A stretch of 64,000 bases of DNA from Hypholoma sublateritium FD-334 SS-4 (lineage: Eukaryota; Basidiomycota; Agaricomycetes; Agaricales; Strophariaceae). The stretch is taken from positions 46,177-110,176 of the forward strand of contig KN817592.1 in the NCBI GenBank assembly GCA_000827495.1. The letters run 5' to 3'. Of the stretch, positions 9,426 through 22,416 are shown piece by piece. Under the pieces are notes generated by a model. The model worked only from the letters and a program-made list of their open reading frames with translations, did no database searches and was not told the origin of the DNA. The stretch's first letter is position 1. Each line of letters opens with the position of its first letter. Made by a program: the position numbers and the translations under genes.

Positions 9426-12400
9426 ATGAGCGTCGACCCACGACGGGCAGTCCGCCAGGATACATTCGACTTGCGCGGCGAAATACTCGCTGAGGACAGC
9501 CAGCACCTCCAGGCACATGCTGATGCCCTCAACTACGGCACCGACGACGAGGAACACTCCATGCTTGAGGACGATTCGGAGGCAGAGGAGAACGAAGATT
9601 ATATCGACGAAGATGCCTCGTCGACGCTTTCAATCCCCAACGAATCTATCGACTTCGATATGGTGTATGCCCTGCACAGCTTCGCTGCCACGGTGGAAGG
9701 ACAGGCCAACGTCGTCAAAGGCGACAGCCTGTATCTCATGGACGACAGTAACAGCTATTGGTGGCTGGTCCGCGTCCTCAAGACACAAGAGGTCGGCTAT
9801 ATACCTGCTGAAAACATTGAGACACCATTCGAGCGCCTTGCGCGTTTGAACAAGCATCGCAACGTCGATGTATGTGTAGCCAATTATTTCCGCAGAACAG
9901 AAGTTGATTTTATTCACAGCTCGCCCTTGCCACCGAAGCAGAGAACAACGAAAGTTCTTTAGCTGCCCAGGACCGTCTTCGCAACAACGTGGCATTTGAG
10001 GGCCGCACTCCCTCACCCGACGCGAATCGCACAGGCAGCCGTACTGCCAGGAGGCGGAGCATCCACTTTAGCTCTGTCCGCACGCACCATCGCTACATCC
10101 CTACCCTCCGTGAAGGCGAAGAGCAAGAGGAGGACGAGGAGTGGGAGGACGGCGGCTTCCAGGACGAAGATGTCGATCTCGCCGCAGAGCAGATGTACAT
10201 GCAGAGCATGGACGAAGACGATTTGGCGGCATCGACTGATGCGGACAGTAGCATGCAGTGGGACGACAACAGTACTGCGGAGATGCACGCTCGGCAGCAG
10301 CAAGGTGCTTCGATACCTGATGCGCTGCAGCCTGGCTCCATGCGCCACCATGAAGAGCAGCTGAGGCTACGAGCATATCAACAGGAGCAACTGCAACAAC
10401 ATGAGCAGGCGTTGGCTCAAGAGCGCCAACAACAACAGCAACAACAGCAACAATTACAGCAGCAGCAGGCCCAGCAACAGGCCGAGCTCCAGAAGCAGCA
10501 ACAGCAGCAGCAATCCCAAGCCACTCAGCAAACACCGCAACCACAAGCTTTGCGCACAGTCGGGTCACGCGAGAGGCTCACCCAGGATGGAAGCTCCATT
10601 CGGGATCCAGCCGAGGTGACCGAAACCCGTCGAATGACGGTCACGCCTACCATCGCACGCGAGCACGAAGACCGGCCCGCGAACAGTGCCTACCTGCCCA
10701 GCATCGTCGTGGACGAGGACCGCAAAAGGGCCCGCGATGATACCTCGTCCGACGAGTCGTCGACGAAGAAGGCAAAGGGCAAGGAGAAAATGGCTGCGCC
10801 AGTCAGCTCCGCGACCTACAACAAGGCAGCGCCCACGAAGCTGCGCAAGGAGCCGTCGAAGAGCGATACCGACGACGAGGGCAAGAAAAAGAAGAGCTCG
10901 ATGTTCGGCGGTCTCTTTGGCGGGCGCAGCAAGAAGGATAAGGAGAAGATCAAAGACCGCAACCCGTCCATCGGATCGCAGGAGAGCGGCGAGTACGCGT
11001 CGCGCGGGTCAGAGGAATCGAGCCGATCCGGGCACAGGCCGCCGACGGTCGAGGGTGGCGTCTCGCCGACGACGAGCGCCGCGCAGCAGCAGCAACAGCA
11101 GGCGATCACATTGCGGAACGCGGTCAGCGACATCCGCGCGTCGCAGGATGGGCAGGGCGCGGCAGCGGCGGTGGCGCCGTCGACGCCGGAGCGGGCGGTC
11201 ACGCCGCAGGTGTCGGAGCATGCAAGCCAACTCCGTGAGCGTGATCAGCAGCAACGCGATCTGTACAAGCAGTATCTTATTCGCTCCCCTTCTTCACCCC
11301 CAGAAGCGCAGCCGTCCTACGGCCTGCAGTCGGCGTCGTCCGTCATGCTCAGCTCGCCGTCGACGAGCTCCGCGCTCGGACCCCCGACCACGCGCCCTCG
11401 CCCCGGGTCGCTCATCCTCACGAGTCCATCGTCGAACGACGGCCAGGCGAACTTGAGTGTCATCAGAGTGTTTGCGGGCAAGAATCTGCAGACGGAGGCC
11501 ACGTTCAAGACGGTGCTCCTCAACGCGTCGACGACCGCGAACGACCTCGTGCGCCAGGCGATCCAGCGATTCCGGCTACCGTCGGGCGATGACCAAGGCG
11601 AATATTTCCTGACCGTGAAACAGGTCGAGGGCGGCGCGTCGGCGGTGCTGCAGCCCAGCGAGCGGCCCTTGGTTGTGTTTGAGACGCTGGTGACAGAGGC
11701 GATGGAGCTGCCGAAGGTCAAACGCAGCAGTATGGGCAGTATCAGCTCGATCTCGAGTAACCTGTCTATGCACCCCGCGATCACGAAGCTGTCGATGAAC
11801 GACTTCACGGACGACTCCGCGGTCAAATTCTACCTGAACCACCGGGGCGACGGTGCCGCTGACGACAGCCTCAACGGCCACGAGGGCGACTCGACGCTCG
11901 CCGACATGTCGCTGAGCGAGATCGACCAGTCGATCTCGAAGCCCGCGTTCCTGTCCGTCTCCACCGCCGGCGGCAATGTAGCGAGCGAGCGCTTTTCGTC
12001 GCCCTCCATCCGTTTTGCGCTGCAGCTGGTCATCTACGCAGAGGACCTGCCTGACGACATGCAGTTCCATCCGCAGACCGAGGCGATCGTGTTCAAGAGC
12101 TCGCTACCAGATCCAAATGCGCCCGTGGTTATCTCGCCCGTCATCCGTCGTAAAATCTTCATGTTCCCGAAGAATGTTACCGTCGCCGAGGTGACGGAGC
12201 TTGGGCTCGAGCGCTTTGGTATCCAGGATGGCGTCATCGACGGGGGCGACGAGGTGGAAGACAAGACGACAAAGCGGCGCAGCGGGGTCCGCGTTCGATA
12301 TGGGCTGATGGTCAGCATCGATGCGCACGGTAAGTTTTGACGTTTATTTGATGTAGTAAGCGGTGACGGGCTCATATATCTATTCGTAGAACGGGAGCTG

Positions 12401-13757
12401 GCGCCATCGAGCAAAGTAATTGATGCCTTCCCTCGGCCGCCTCAGTTCCGTGCGCCAGACCGCCAGGCGGCAGGCAACAAGCGCCGCTCGCTCGACTCGG
12501 CGCAACTGCTAGGTTCCGTGGACGATATTCGCTCGGACGATCCTGTCTTTGTTCTGCGGCGCGCAACATCGTATCGTAACTCTACGTCCCGCCGGCGCTC
12601 CTCCGCGCCGCTCGACGAGATAGCGCTGCAGCACCTACACCGCGAGTCGTCGTCGAGCTACAACTCGGAGCTGCAGAGCCCGGTCGACGAGACCCGCGAC
12701 AAAGGCAAGCAGCCGTCGCGCCAGGAGATCATCGCGGCCCAGCGCGCCGCAACGCGGGCAACGCAGCGTGCGATCGTGACGGCGTCGACGAACTCCGTGC
12801 GCGGGATGGATGTTGTGCTCCCCGGGAACGCGCGCCTACGGAGCGCACGATACGACGCGGGCGACCGGATGCGCTATTCGTACGTCGAGCCCGACGGCGA
12901 GACGTACGACATCAGCGACATTATGGAGCAGGAATGGCGCGGGATGGACGGTGCGCGTGGCGATCTGCTGGAGGGCGTCTTCAACGGCAACAAAGACGGC
13001 ATCAGCGAGAAGCTCGACCGCGTGCTGAACAAAATCCGCAAGGGCAAGGGCAAGGAGCGCGAGCGCGATTACGCGTCGCTCTCGAGCATAGAGAGCAACC
13101 GCCTCTCAACGCGCTCGGTATCTATCTCGGAGTACTCTGCGGACGACACGGAGGAGGGCCGCCCGTACCAGGCGCCGGAGAACAACGTCATCGCGCGCGC
13201 CACGCCTGTTGCCCCCACGGCGGTGGCACCGAGCCCGCCGCCGCGTGTGGGTGCGAACACGCCCACTGGCGGCCCGCGGGCGACGCCGAACGGACCCGTT
13301 CCCAGTCGGCGTAACCCGTCGATCTCATCGGTGCTGTCCGACCAGCAACAGCAGGGGCGCGGCACGCCGCCCGTCCAGAGCAGCCTCGCACGCGTGCAAG
13401 AGGAAGAGCGCGCAGGGACGCCGCGGGGCCAGCAGCGACGCCGGCTTGTGCTCCCGAAGGATGACTTCGGGCTCGCGCAGATGATGGCGATCATCGAGTA
13501 CAAGGCGCTCCGGCCGGTGAAGGCGCTCCCGCCGCTGGACCCGGTGGACGCGCTGCTGTTCGGGCGCCCGGTCGACATGGAGGCGCTGCACCCCGCGGTG
13601 CGCGAGATATACGGGCCGGAGTTCAAGCATCTTGAGGAGATCGACAAGGTATGTGTGGGCTGCGTGGTGATACCTCGTGGTATTGGTGCTAATAGATGTT
13701 GTCCCTTCACAGATGCTGGATGGTTACATTGGACGCTCGGCCGTCGGTGCATTCTAA
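9426..13757 (+). CDS. Tea4/Bud14-type SH3 cell-polarity protein with RA-like domain
   Basis: Four exons (9426-9869, 9920-12329, 12390-13648, 13713-13757) give 1,385 aa. An SH3 domain at about residues 78-135 contains VYALHSFAATVEGQANV, a GDSLYLMDD turn, SYWWLVRV and GYIPAENIE, followed by ERLARLNKHRN. This is the signature of fungal Tea4/Bud14 proteins, which recruit type-1 phosphatase and formins to growth sites. A Gln-rich tract covers about residues 300-350. A basic, Ser-rich region follows. A Ras-association-like ubiquitin fold lies near residues 655-760 (IRVFAGKNL, FKTVLLNASTTANDLV). A second conserved block at about 820-930 contains RRKIFMFPKNVTV. The C-terminus has a conserved-looking block (DDFGLAQMMAIIEYKAL, ending IGRSAVGAF). 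The role in polarity is inferred from the SH3 type. Confidence 0.85.
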
Positions 13758-14294
13758 TTTGTGCGGCGGACGGATAACGGCGCACACCCATTTCTAATTC
13801 TTTCACAATAATATTCAAGATTCTTCTGATTGCTTTCTTCGTGCTTTGCAACTGTTCTGCTACTACCATCACGACCACTGATCTCGAGACCGCTTCTATC
13901 TCTCCTGACTCTCTCTACTACTCTACTATTACTATTGGCTGTATATCCTATTTATATTGCGCTGCTGGATATTTGCAATATCAGTTCTTCTTGTCATGAT
14001 TAATTGCGGCTTGGAGGCAAGGCCTGCTTGTCATTCCCGACGATCGTTTGTTGGAGGATAAATTTGTTGTTGATTTTCCGAGTAAAGCTGTAAAGTTGTT
14101 GCAGTAAATTGCGAAGTGGATCAGCGGTGGCAATAAGATCATTCGCTACCGCGTCGCGTCGAGGGCACGTGTATCCTCATTTTCTGGTCAACCACCACGA
14201 CCGCCGACGTTGTGCACGACATTGACGAGCGTTCCTTGCACGACATATCCCTTCAAATACCCAAAACACATTATTTCATCTTCTCTTGTAAGAA
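13758..14294. other. Intergenic
   Basis: Presumed 3' UTR of the SH3 gene with a pyrimidine-rich ctctctactactctactatt stretch near 13911, then the promoter of the Pom34-like gene. No gene is seen. Confidence 0.4.
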
Positions 14295-15137
14295 ATGCCC
14301 CCCAAACCAAGCTCTCTACTGTCAACTATCACCAACAACCTCAAGCCACACAAAGCCGAAGCAATCCAGCGAATTCGCTTCAATACACTCTGTCTGGTGG
14401 CCACGCTAATTCTCTCATATCTCCTCCCAGCCCCGTCTCTTCTTGTAGCTTCACGGACGGTATTCAGAGGCACGAATCATCAGACATGGTCTGTAGAGTG
14501 GTTTAAGCAATGGTTCGCCTTTGGAGGTTAGTGGCATTACGGACGGTGCGCCAGGATTCAACTCACGTTTGGCGTTAGAGGTATCGCTGGTCGCACTGCT
14601 GGGGTATAACATCGTGGAGGCTGCCTTCGCTATCAAGTATCCGCGCGCCCCATTAGCCCCAATCGCATCGCCTGCAAAGCCGCGGACGCAGGCCTCGTCG
14701 CTGGCGACGCCCAAGCGAGCATTCAAAATCTTATCTCCCCATGTACGTGAAGATATGCTAGTCTATATGAGTGATGAGCCTGATCTGTCCGTAGACCACC
14801 CCGCAAGCGCAGAAGCCCTTTGCATTTTCGCCGTCGGCCTCTACGTCGCTCGGCTCGTCCGTGCCCTACGCCCAGTCGCCTATATCCACGCCGTCACGGG
14901 TGCTGCACTACTCGGCGCTTCCATCATCATCGACGACTACCCAGTCATCGTCCACCTCTGACTTTCTCGCGACTCCCAGTCCTGTTATTTCCGCATATCG
15001 GGGCAAGCATATATCTGCAGAAATTGGGCGTACGTTATTCTTCATTTTATTGATCAGTAGATTTTCATGCGTATACAGGTGCTTTGGATGGGTCATATCT
15101 CTCACGAATTATGCAGGACGACACAACAGACGATTAA
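14295..15137 (+). CDS. POM34: Pom34-like nuclear pore membrane protein
   Basis: Four exons: 14295-14526, 14579-14742, 14795-15029 and 15079-15137, giving 229 aa. Two hydrophobic segments near residues 32-52 (LCLVATLILSYLLPAP) and 80-98 (VSLVALLGYNIVEAAFAI) suit an integral membrane protein. The second half is Ser/Thr/Pro-rich with the fungal Pom34/NPCC-type motifs ILSPH, TPQAQKPFAFSPS and SPISTPSRVLHYS. In yeast Pom34 sits in the pore membrane ring with Pom152 and Ndc1. The second acceptor (14577-14578) was chosen over the one two bases later because only it keeps the frame open. The gene is convergent with the ankyrin gene, 240 bases apart. Confidence 0.7.
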
Positions 15138-15376
15138 GCTATGATATTGCGTTGTGGTGTCCTATACAATGTCAAGTACCTTCAATGTATAAAAATCTCA
15201 CAGCCAGCTGTGATGATTACTGACTGCAAAGTTGATGGGTGGACCCTCAAAATGAAGAGTTGACATCCATTCAAGTCATAGGACAGATAAATTCCGCAAA
15301 GACATACATGTGTGTAAGTATTTCACCTATTTACATTTCCAAGTTTGGGCTGGCTCCAGAATGCAGTATGCCGAGA

Positions 15377-18300
15377 TCAGTAGGGGTCAACTGCTGTGGC
15401 GACCCACTGGAGCACCACGCTTGACCGCATTACACGCCTTTCTTTCTTCTCCTCGCTCTCCTCCTCCTCCAGCTCGCCTTCGATATCATTGGAGCGCATG
15501 CGCCGACGACGGCTGTATCGGGATCGATACGAACTGTCATCGTCATCGTCCCCGTCGACTTTGTTTTCTCCGCGGACGGTCGAAAGAGTGGCCGCGACCG
15601 ACTGCTGCACCTCAAACAGATGTATCAGCCTGCGCGGCGGCGTGTTGCCCATCGCGCTCGCCGAGGCCACCGCCTCACGGATGTACTTGATCGTTTTCAA
15701 CACATCCTTATGATCCCGTGGATTCTGCGCTTGTTGCGTATTCGTCGCCGGTTCCCACTTCTCCTTGAACGCCTTCTCCTCTGCATCGCGCTGCGCCTTG
15801 AGCACCGCCAGTGTGGCGGCGCGGGGGGCGCGCTTCTCCACCCACTTCGTCACGGAGGCTTGCACCTTCGCCCTGTAGCGCCCCTGGCTCACACCGAGCG
15901 CGGCGAGCATGTCCGCGATGCGCGGCGCACTCTCAACGCACACGTCGAGTGGGTTGGGTACGTGCCGGATAGTGCGGTCCATCGGGAGGCCGTGCTCCAT
16001 GGGCCCAAGATGCGCGTAGTCCCCGATGTGGGTGTCCGAGTTGAGCGACGGGATGCGCTGGCCGAGCTCACGTAGCTCCGCACCCTCGACGACGGTGTTC
16101 CCGACGCAGTCTTCCATGTACATTGCTGCCGGAGGAGCGGCTGCGAGCAGCAGCTTGGTGCACTCGGCGAATGACTTCTCCGCGGCCATGTGTAGCGGCG
16201 TCTGGCCGTCGATGTTGAGCATCAGGGAGGCGTCCTGCGAGTATTCGAGGAGGAGCTTGACACAGCGCACGGCGGCGTTACTCGCAGCAATGTGGAGCGG
16301 CTATTGCAAATGGGGGTCAGCACGCCTATCCTTAGTGTTGGGATATGTCTGAGCACTTACCGTGTTAAGTCGAACTTTGGATTGCTGGATAAGCAAGACG
16401 TCCGTGACATCCCTGGGCAATTTTTTGAGCAGGTGTTCAAGCTGATCGCCATCGTTCCTAGCGCAAATCTGATGATAGACATTCCATCTATTCACTATGA
16501 GCTTTGTGAACGATATTTAGGATATAACCAGACGCATACCCTTGGCTTGTCAGCCGCTCGCTGGCGGAGACCTTTCTCGAAAGAAGGTAGTTCACGATCT
16601 TTGAGTCGCACCCCCTGCCTATCGCAAGGTTGACCATGTTTGCCCCAGCGAATTTGATCCTGAAAGATTGGATTAGTGGCTATTAATGCCTAACAATTCT
16701 GACTGAGCGTACTTGGTCTGCAGCGCCTGTGCGAAGAGAGCGGGCTGCAGGCGCGCCACCAGCTTGATAGCATTCAAATCATTCGCAACGATCGTCGCAG
16801 TGAGCGGCGACTCGCCGAGCGAGTCGATGGTCCAGCCCAACCACGCGGGCAACTTCTTCTCCAAGATGCTCTCCGTAGAGTTACCCTTCCCGCCGAGCAA
16901 GCGTTTGAACCAGATGGCCCTGGAGTCGGAGTGTGTCGCAGCGTAGAGTTTGTACGCGGCGAACGGCCGGTCCGATGCAAGATATTCCATGACTTTAGAG
17001 GCCCGCATGGCCGCGGCGCGCCACAGGAGTGGTAGCACGACGGGCTGGTCTTGGTCCACCGCATTGGGGTCGTTTTTGCTGGCGAGGTCCTTGCGCTTCT
17101 TGCCATGCACGTTGAGACCGAGGTATGCCTTGCTCGCGTCGTTGGTCGCGACAGGCACCTCACCCTCGCCCTGGCGCCCTGTCGCCTTGCTCACGCCCTC
17201 GATATCGATGCCGTCGCCGCTGCGCCGGATGTACTCGTCCAGGATGTCCTCCCGGTCGTGAGCGAGGATAGTCTGTAGAATGTTGCCCGAGCGCAGATCC
17301 AGTGGCTCCGGCAGCGCGTCGTACAGCTTGCAGATCTGCGCGAACGCCTCGAGGTCGCCGGTCACTACGCTGTAAGCGAGTAGGTGGTCTTGTCCTAGGC
17401 GCGGGCCGGCAGAGACGTCCGACGCGGGTCTCGCCCACTTCGCTTGGACGTCCTGCAGCATGAACTTGGGGTGCGTTTCCGACTTGACGGCGGACGGCCG
17501 CGTGGCGATGTCGACGAATCTGATCTCCTGGCGCTCGATGGTGACCTCGGACGCGTCCGACTCGTACTCATCAGAGTCGTCGTCGCTCTCGTCGTCTAAA
17601 GTCCAAAAAAGTGAGATGACAGTTGCGAGAAGAGAACAAGCCAGTAGGACCTACCCAGATCGAGCTTGAATTCACCATTCTCATCCTCGTCTTCGGGGGC
17701 GTATTGCGCAGTGGCGATTGCCAGTATCAGCTTGGCGGTAGACCAGCGGCGCCCATGGATGGCAGCAAAAAGCGGCGTATATCCTGCGTCTCCATGTCAG
17801 TTTGTTTCGCGGAAGAAGGGCGGTATGCCTCACCACACCCATCCCAAGGGGAAATCGAGTTATCAATCTGGCGCACGGAGATGTTCAAAGGTACTGAGCC
17901 TTCGCGGGCAGAGGTCGAATCTTGGCCCTCGACCGGCAGACAAAGTTGCTGGACCTTGGCGTTGTCACCCGTGTAGCAGGCTTCATACAACTCGTTGTAT
18001 GCCTCGACCAAGTGCTTGGGTACGTATTGCCGACGATAGTGATGCTTGTTGAGGAAGACATAGCCGTCGGTCTGTTCATCGTCATTAATTGGTGTCTGGT
18101 ATGGGTGGCGGTTGGTTCGGTTGGTTGGCTTTGCGTCCGATTCACTTGTTGGGTATATTTTGCTCCATGTCTTTGCCTCGCGCGCAGTTAGCGTGGCGCG
18201 TATGTCAAGGAGGAAGTCTTTGGTGTCAGTGAAACGCTCTATGGCCTGCTGTCGTTGACGCGCTTGCTGTGCTCTTGCCTTCTCCTGGTACTCTATGTTC

Positions 18301-21300
18301 ACAGCTTTCGCTGCAGCGAGGTCGTCGAGATATTTACCACGGACTGCCTTCCAGCCAGTCGCGCCCTCAGGCGTTTTGTTCTGCTCGAGCTGCTTTAAGT
18401 TCTCCAGCGCCTTTCCATCATGTTCCATCGTCTTGTCTTTAATGTTCTCCGTGAGTTCGTTTATAGCGAAGTCGAACCAATCGGCGAGACTGCGACGTTC
18501 CTGCGCAGACACGTATGTACTCATAGAGCGTTTGAGGCCTATGTCGATAGTAGCACCAAGGGCTACGAGGAGGTTCGCGATATCGTCACCCGCAGAAACG
18601 GCAGTCTCGACGGGCTGGTATGCCAGTGTCAGATAGTCCTTCACAGAAGCGTGTGCAGAAGCCTGTTGTTTTTTGGCCGACGAGCTGTTGAAAAGAGAAA
18701 ATCAGAGATGATGGAGATACACCAGGAGCGGAAGCTTACAGCGCATCATAAGACTTTGTAACGTCCTGTTCAGTGAGCTCTAGCTTGGCGCCGTATGCTA
18801 AGAGAACCCCGAGAACGGGGAAGTTGTGCTTTTTGATAGCTGTGACAACGGGGAAAATGACATTATTGCTTTGGAACGAGGGGAAGTCCAATACAGTCCT
18901 CGCATGTGGGTCGCAGCGCAATAGGGTCTCGACCAGCTTTGTCCGACCAACAGCGACCGCTTTGTGGAAGATTGTGCGCATGTCTTCGTCTGCAGTAGAT
19001 GACGACACACCGGGGAGCTGTATCAAGCGCTCGGCGATCGCACATGCCTCGTCTTCATCAGCACGAACGAGAGTCAAAGTAAGCGGGTGAAGGGGCTCGG
19101 AGTTCAGGGTCTGTTTGGTGGGGCCTTTGGGATCGGCACCACCCTCGATGAGGGCATTCAACGTTGAAAGCGACGCATATATAACGGCGTATGCGAGTGC
19201 CGAAAACCCAATGTCCCAGTCGAAAGCGTCGACCTCGATGATATCGGGCAGATCTTTGTCTGTATCTCCAAATTCGTCAGCTTCATCATCTTCATCGTCA
19301 TCGTCTTCCTTGTCCTCTTTGTCCTTCCCCTTCTTGTCCTTGCCTTTTCGCGTCTTTTTGTTCCCATCAGAGTCGTCGTCGTCTTCAGCATCATCGTCAT
19401 CGTCATCTTCGTCTTCGCCTTCATCATCTTCCTCCTCCGGGCCCGAGATGACGACATCCTCGTCGTCGTGCGAACTCCAGTCATCCTCCGACGAGGGTCG
19501 CACCACACCGTCCTTCTCCTCCATCGTAACGTCGTCGTCTGCGGCTGCCTTCTCCTGCTCAGCGAGGTTCTCTGCGCTCTTCTTGAAGAGCTTCGCGATT
19601 ACCAGAGGTTCGTCGTGCTGTGCGGCAAGGTGCAAGGGCGCCCGTCCGTCCGCGAGTCGGGCAGTAATTCGCGCACCAGCATCAATCAGATCGCCAGCGA
19701 TGTCGGTGGCCTTAGCGCAGATCGCGACATGGAGACTGGTACGTCCAACATAGTCGCGCTGGTTGACGTCGATACCTTCCTCTAACAGCTTCTTGACGGT
19801 CGCGCGGTCGCGCGTCGCGATAGCGGTGAAGAACTGCTGCGTTGGCTTGATATATACTTGGTCGCTCCACTCGCCGACATCGATGGGATTGAAGCTACCA
19901 GTGATGCTTTGACGACCTGGATTCTCCTCGATGAATCTTGGATTGGTAAACACATTAGTAAAGTGATTTCGGCAGAAAGAGAAAGGCTTACTTGATGCGG
20001 CCGTTGATATACTTCTCGTCTTCTTCTTCTTTCAACTTTCTCTCGTCTTCATCAATAGGTTGGGGACAGTGCTGTTGTACGTGAGCATCCGCGTGAATGA
20101 GATATAGAAAATACCCACCTCGCAACAATCCTCGAGACACTCCTCGATGGTCCCAAAAAATGCAGGATGACGATGGAGACGACGGCCTTTGTTCTTGGGG
20201 TTGAAGGTGGCTGTTGAGTAGATTAGTTATAAGAACTTTACAAGAACGTATGGGCATACAGTTCATCCCAAGATCCTGTTGAATAATCAGTGATGAAACT
20301 AATATATAAAACAAAGTGCGCACCGTCTGGTAAACCAATTTGTCGATTCTACGTGCGTCCCACCCAGGCCCATAGGGAATGTGGAGAGAGGCGACGTCGT
20401 AATCGTTGATCTCGATTCCCATGCCGGTCTCTTCCTTGAGATCACCCTTATACCTGCGCTTCTGGCGATGATAACCACTTTGTGCATTAGGGCGCCCGCG
20501 CAACTGGCGCCTTCCCTGCAGGAAGGCCGTGCGCATGCCATCGTCAGCCAGTTTTTCGAGCACAAGCAGCCGCGCAAGCCCTTCCATCCTGGCAATCGCA
20601 CGCTCGAAGATAGTTGGGTCGACCTCGCTACGTTTGAGGGCAGGGACGTAGACTTCATATGCGCGGCGGGAGTACTTGGCCAGCCTGATTTCATACGAGG
20701 GAGAGCGGCGGGTCATGTCGACAGTGTTGCACTGGCGCATCATGGCTACGACGGCACGGGGGTTAGCCCAAACGCGCTGCCCTAGAAGTAGCTATGAGTA
20801 TTCAAATAAATTATTTGAAAGAATATAAATCACCGTCATAAGCACAGCATGGCGCATCGATATCGAATCCTGCGAGAATTTCCGCGGGAGATTGGTAGAG
20901 ACGGAGTACAATTTGAACAGAACGATAGGGGTATTGGGCTGTAATTTTGCATTAGAGACTTATCGCGAATAATTTTATCGCCTCACAATGAATAGACACG
21001 GTGTGCTTCGTGCGAATACAAGTGACATCCCAAGGAACAGAGTCTCTAACCGCCTCGTAGATACTCTTAATCTTTGCCTCAGCCTGCCAGTATGTTAGAT
21101 CCAGTTCGGTGATCAGGGAACGGTGCTCACTTGCTCCGCCGTCAGGCCCCACAAGAAAAGGTCGACATCAGAGGTCGGGTACGCATTGGAATGATAGAAT
21201 TTGCGGATAGCGCGTTTAGAGGTCTTGTGCTCGTTCTCCAAAGGGGTCAAACAGGCCAGGACTGAGCCTCCAGAGGCTACGACGTTGTTCCAGTCGATAA

Positions 21301-21715
21301 GTTGGGACAATGAACCCTCGGTGAAGATGGCCCAGTTCTTCTTGAACTCCTCATAATCGGCCACCATTGCAGGGCTTCCCTCTTTGCGCCGGTCCTCCTC
21401 TTGGATGGGCATTACATAGTGCGCACTAAGGTCTTCCTTTCCTGCAACAACTCTGGCACGCGTCGTTCGAATTGCATCTGGCGCGGCGAACACGTCGACA
21501 AGGCCAACATGCGGATTGACAAGTCGTTCGTTCTTTCTGTCCGTGGCAAATAGCTTGCGCAATTCGACCTCATCGTCGAGAGAAGGCTGAAGCGCGCCGT
21601 CAAGGGATACGCCTGGGCCTGGTGGCAACGCGACGATGCGTGAGATAAAGCTTTCGATTTCCGCTGTGGGCTGCATCGTTGAACTTGCTGGGGTTGGTAG
21701 ATGATTCGTGGCCAT
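15377..21715 (-). CDS. Large ankyrin-repeat protein with an N-terminal SDVDLF-type domain
   Basis: About 14 exons, roughly 1,900 aa. The N-terminal region (first four exons) contains NAYPTSDVDLFLWGLT, VPWDVTCIRTKHTVSIHS, YPYRSVQIVLRLYQSP and GFDIDAPCCAYDG. These are spaced like a nucleotidyltransferase-fold core (DxD after a Ser, later Asp in FDIDAP), but this is an inference. The central part holds ankyrin repeats (GRTSLHVAICAKA, DGRAPLHLAAQHDE), followed by a very acidic Asp/Glu/Lys stretch encoded at about 19240-19560. The C-terminal half has more ankyrin units (PLHIAASN, GQTPLHMAAEKS). One exon is only 16 bases (20260-20275). The start at 21715 (MATNHLPTP) is the better fungal context, but an in-frame ATG at 21826 is possible. 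The gene is divergent from the TAP-like gene at 22417. The biological role is unknown. Confidence 0.75.
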
Positions 21716-21826
21716 GTTGTTGTGGTCGTATTTAACTGCCTGGCGCTCAATGATCTGGAGATAACACGACGGGTCGTTATGACTCGCGATTGACTCGCGA
21801 CCCTCACTACGCGCACCGCCTACCAT

Positions 21827-22416
21827 ATATGGTATCCCCGACGTCGGCCCCGCCGTGATGGCGGGTTGGACGGCGGGATCCCCGATGCTCTTTTGATCAT
21901 GGGATCAACACTGATACGACCTTGACTCAGAAAACGATACGGGAGTATTGGTACCAATCTTCACGTAAGATATCATGTAGCTCATTGTCTGTCAGCACCG
22001 CACCAAGCGGCGAGCGCTGGCGAGCGTTGCAGCTCGGCAAAAAAGAATTGATAAGAATCTTTTCGGAATCTTGTTCAACAAAATACTTTTAGGTTGACAA
22101 TAAGACAAGTAAATATTGTCTGTACTTTCCAGCTGATTTTATGAGTACTACTTGTTCCAAAGGAGAGGATATAACTGCTTCAACTTATTCTAGAAGATTT
22201 TTATCTAACGCGCGAACTTGAATGCGCTTGGAAAGCGACTGTGACGGCGCCGCGTCGCTGACGTTGAACGCAACTTGAAGCTAAATATATCTTTTCCCAG
22301 CCTCACTTGCTGCGAGATGCTGCGATTGAGTTGCTGCGTATCACTTGTATATATTTCCTTTCTACCGTTGTTGGTCCTTTCCACTGTTGACATTCCTTTC
22401 CACCGCTGTCGATAGC
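21827..22416. other. Divergent intergenic region
   Basis: Separates the ankyrin gene (minus) from the TAP-like gene (plus). A gtatatattt TATA-like element lies near 22347, about 70 bases before the ATG at 22417. No gene is seen. Confidence 0.4.

Noticed and set aside
10686..13878. Long Arg- or Ala-rich open frames on both strands over the SH3 gene (for example 10686-11456 and 13069-13878).
   Set aside because: They are shadows of the GC-rich coding strand; composition and position match the real frame shifted.
19115..19753. Plus-strand Ser-rich open frame.
   Set aside because: It is the antisense reading of the Asp/Glu codons in the acidic stretch of the ankyrin protein.
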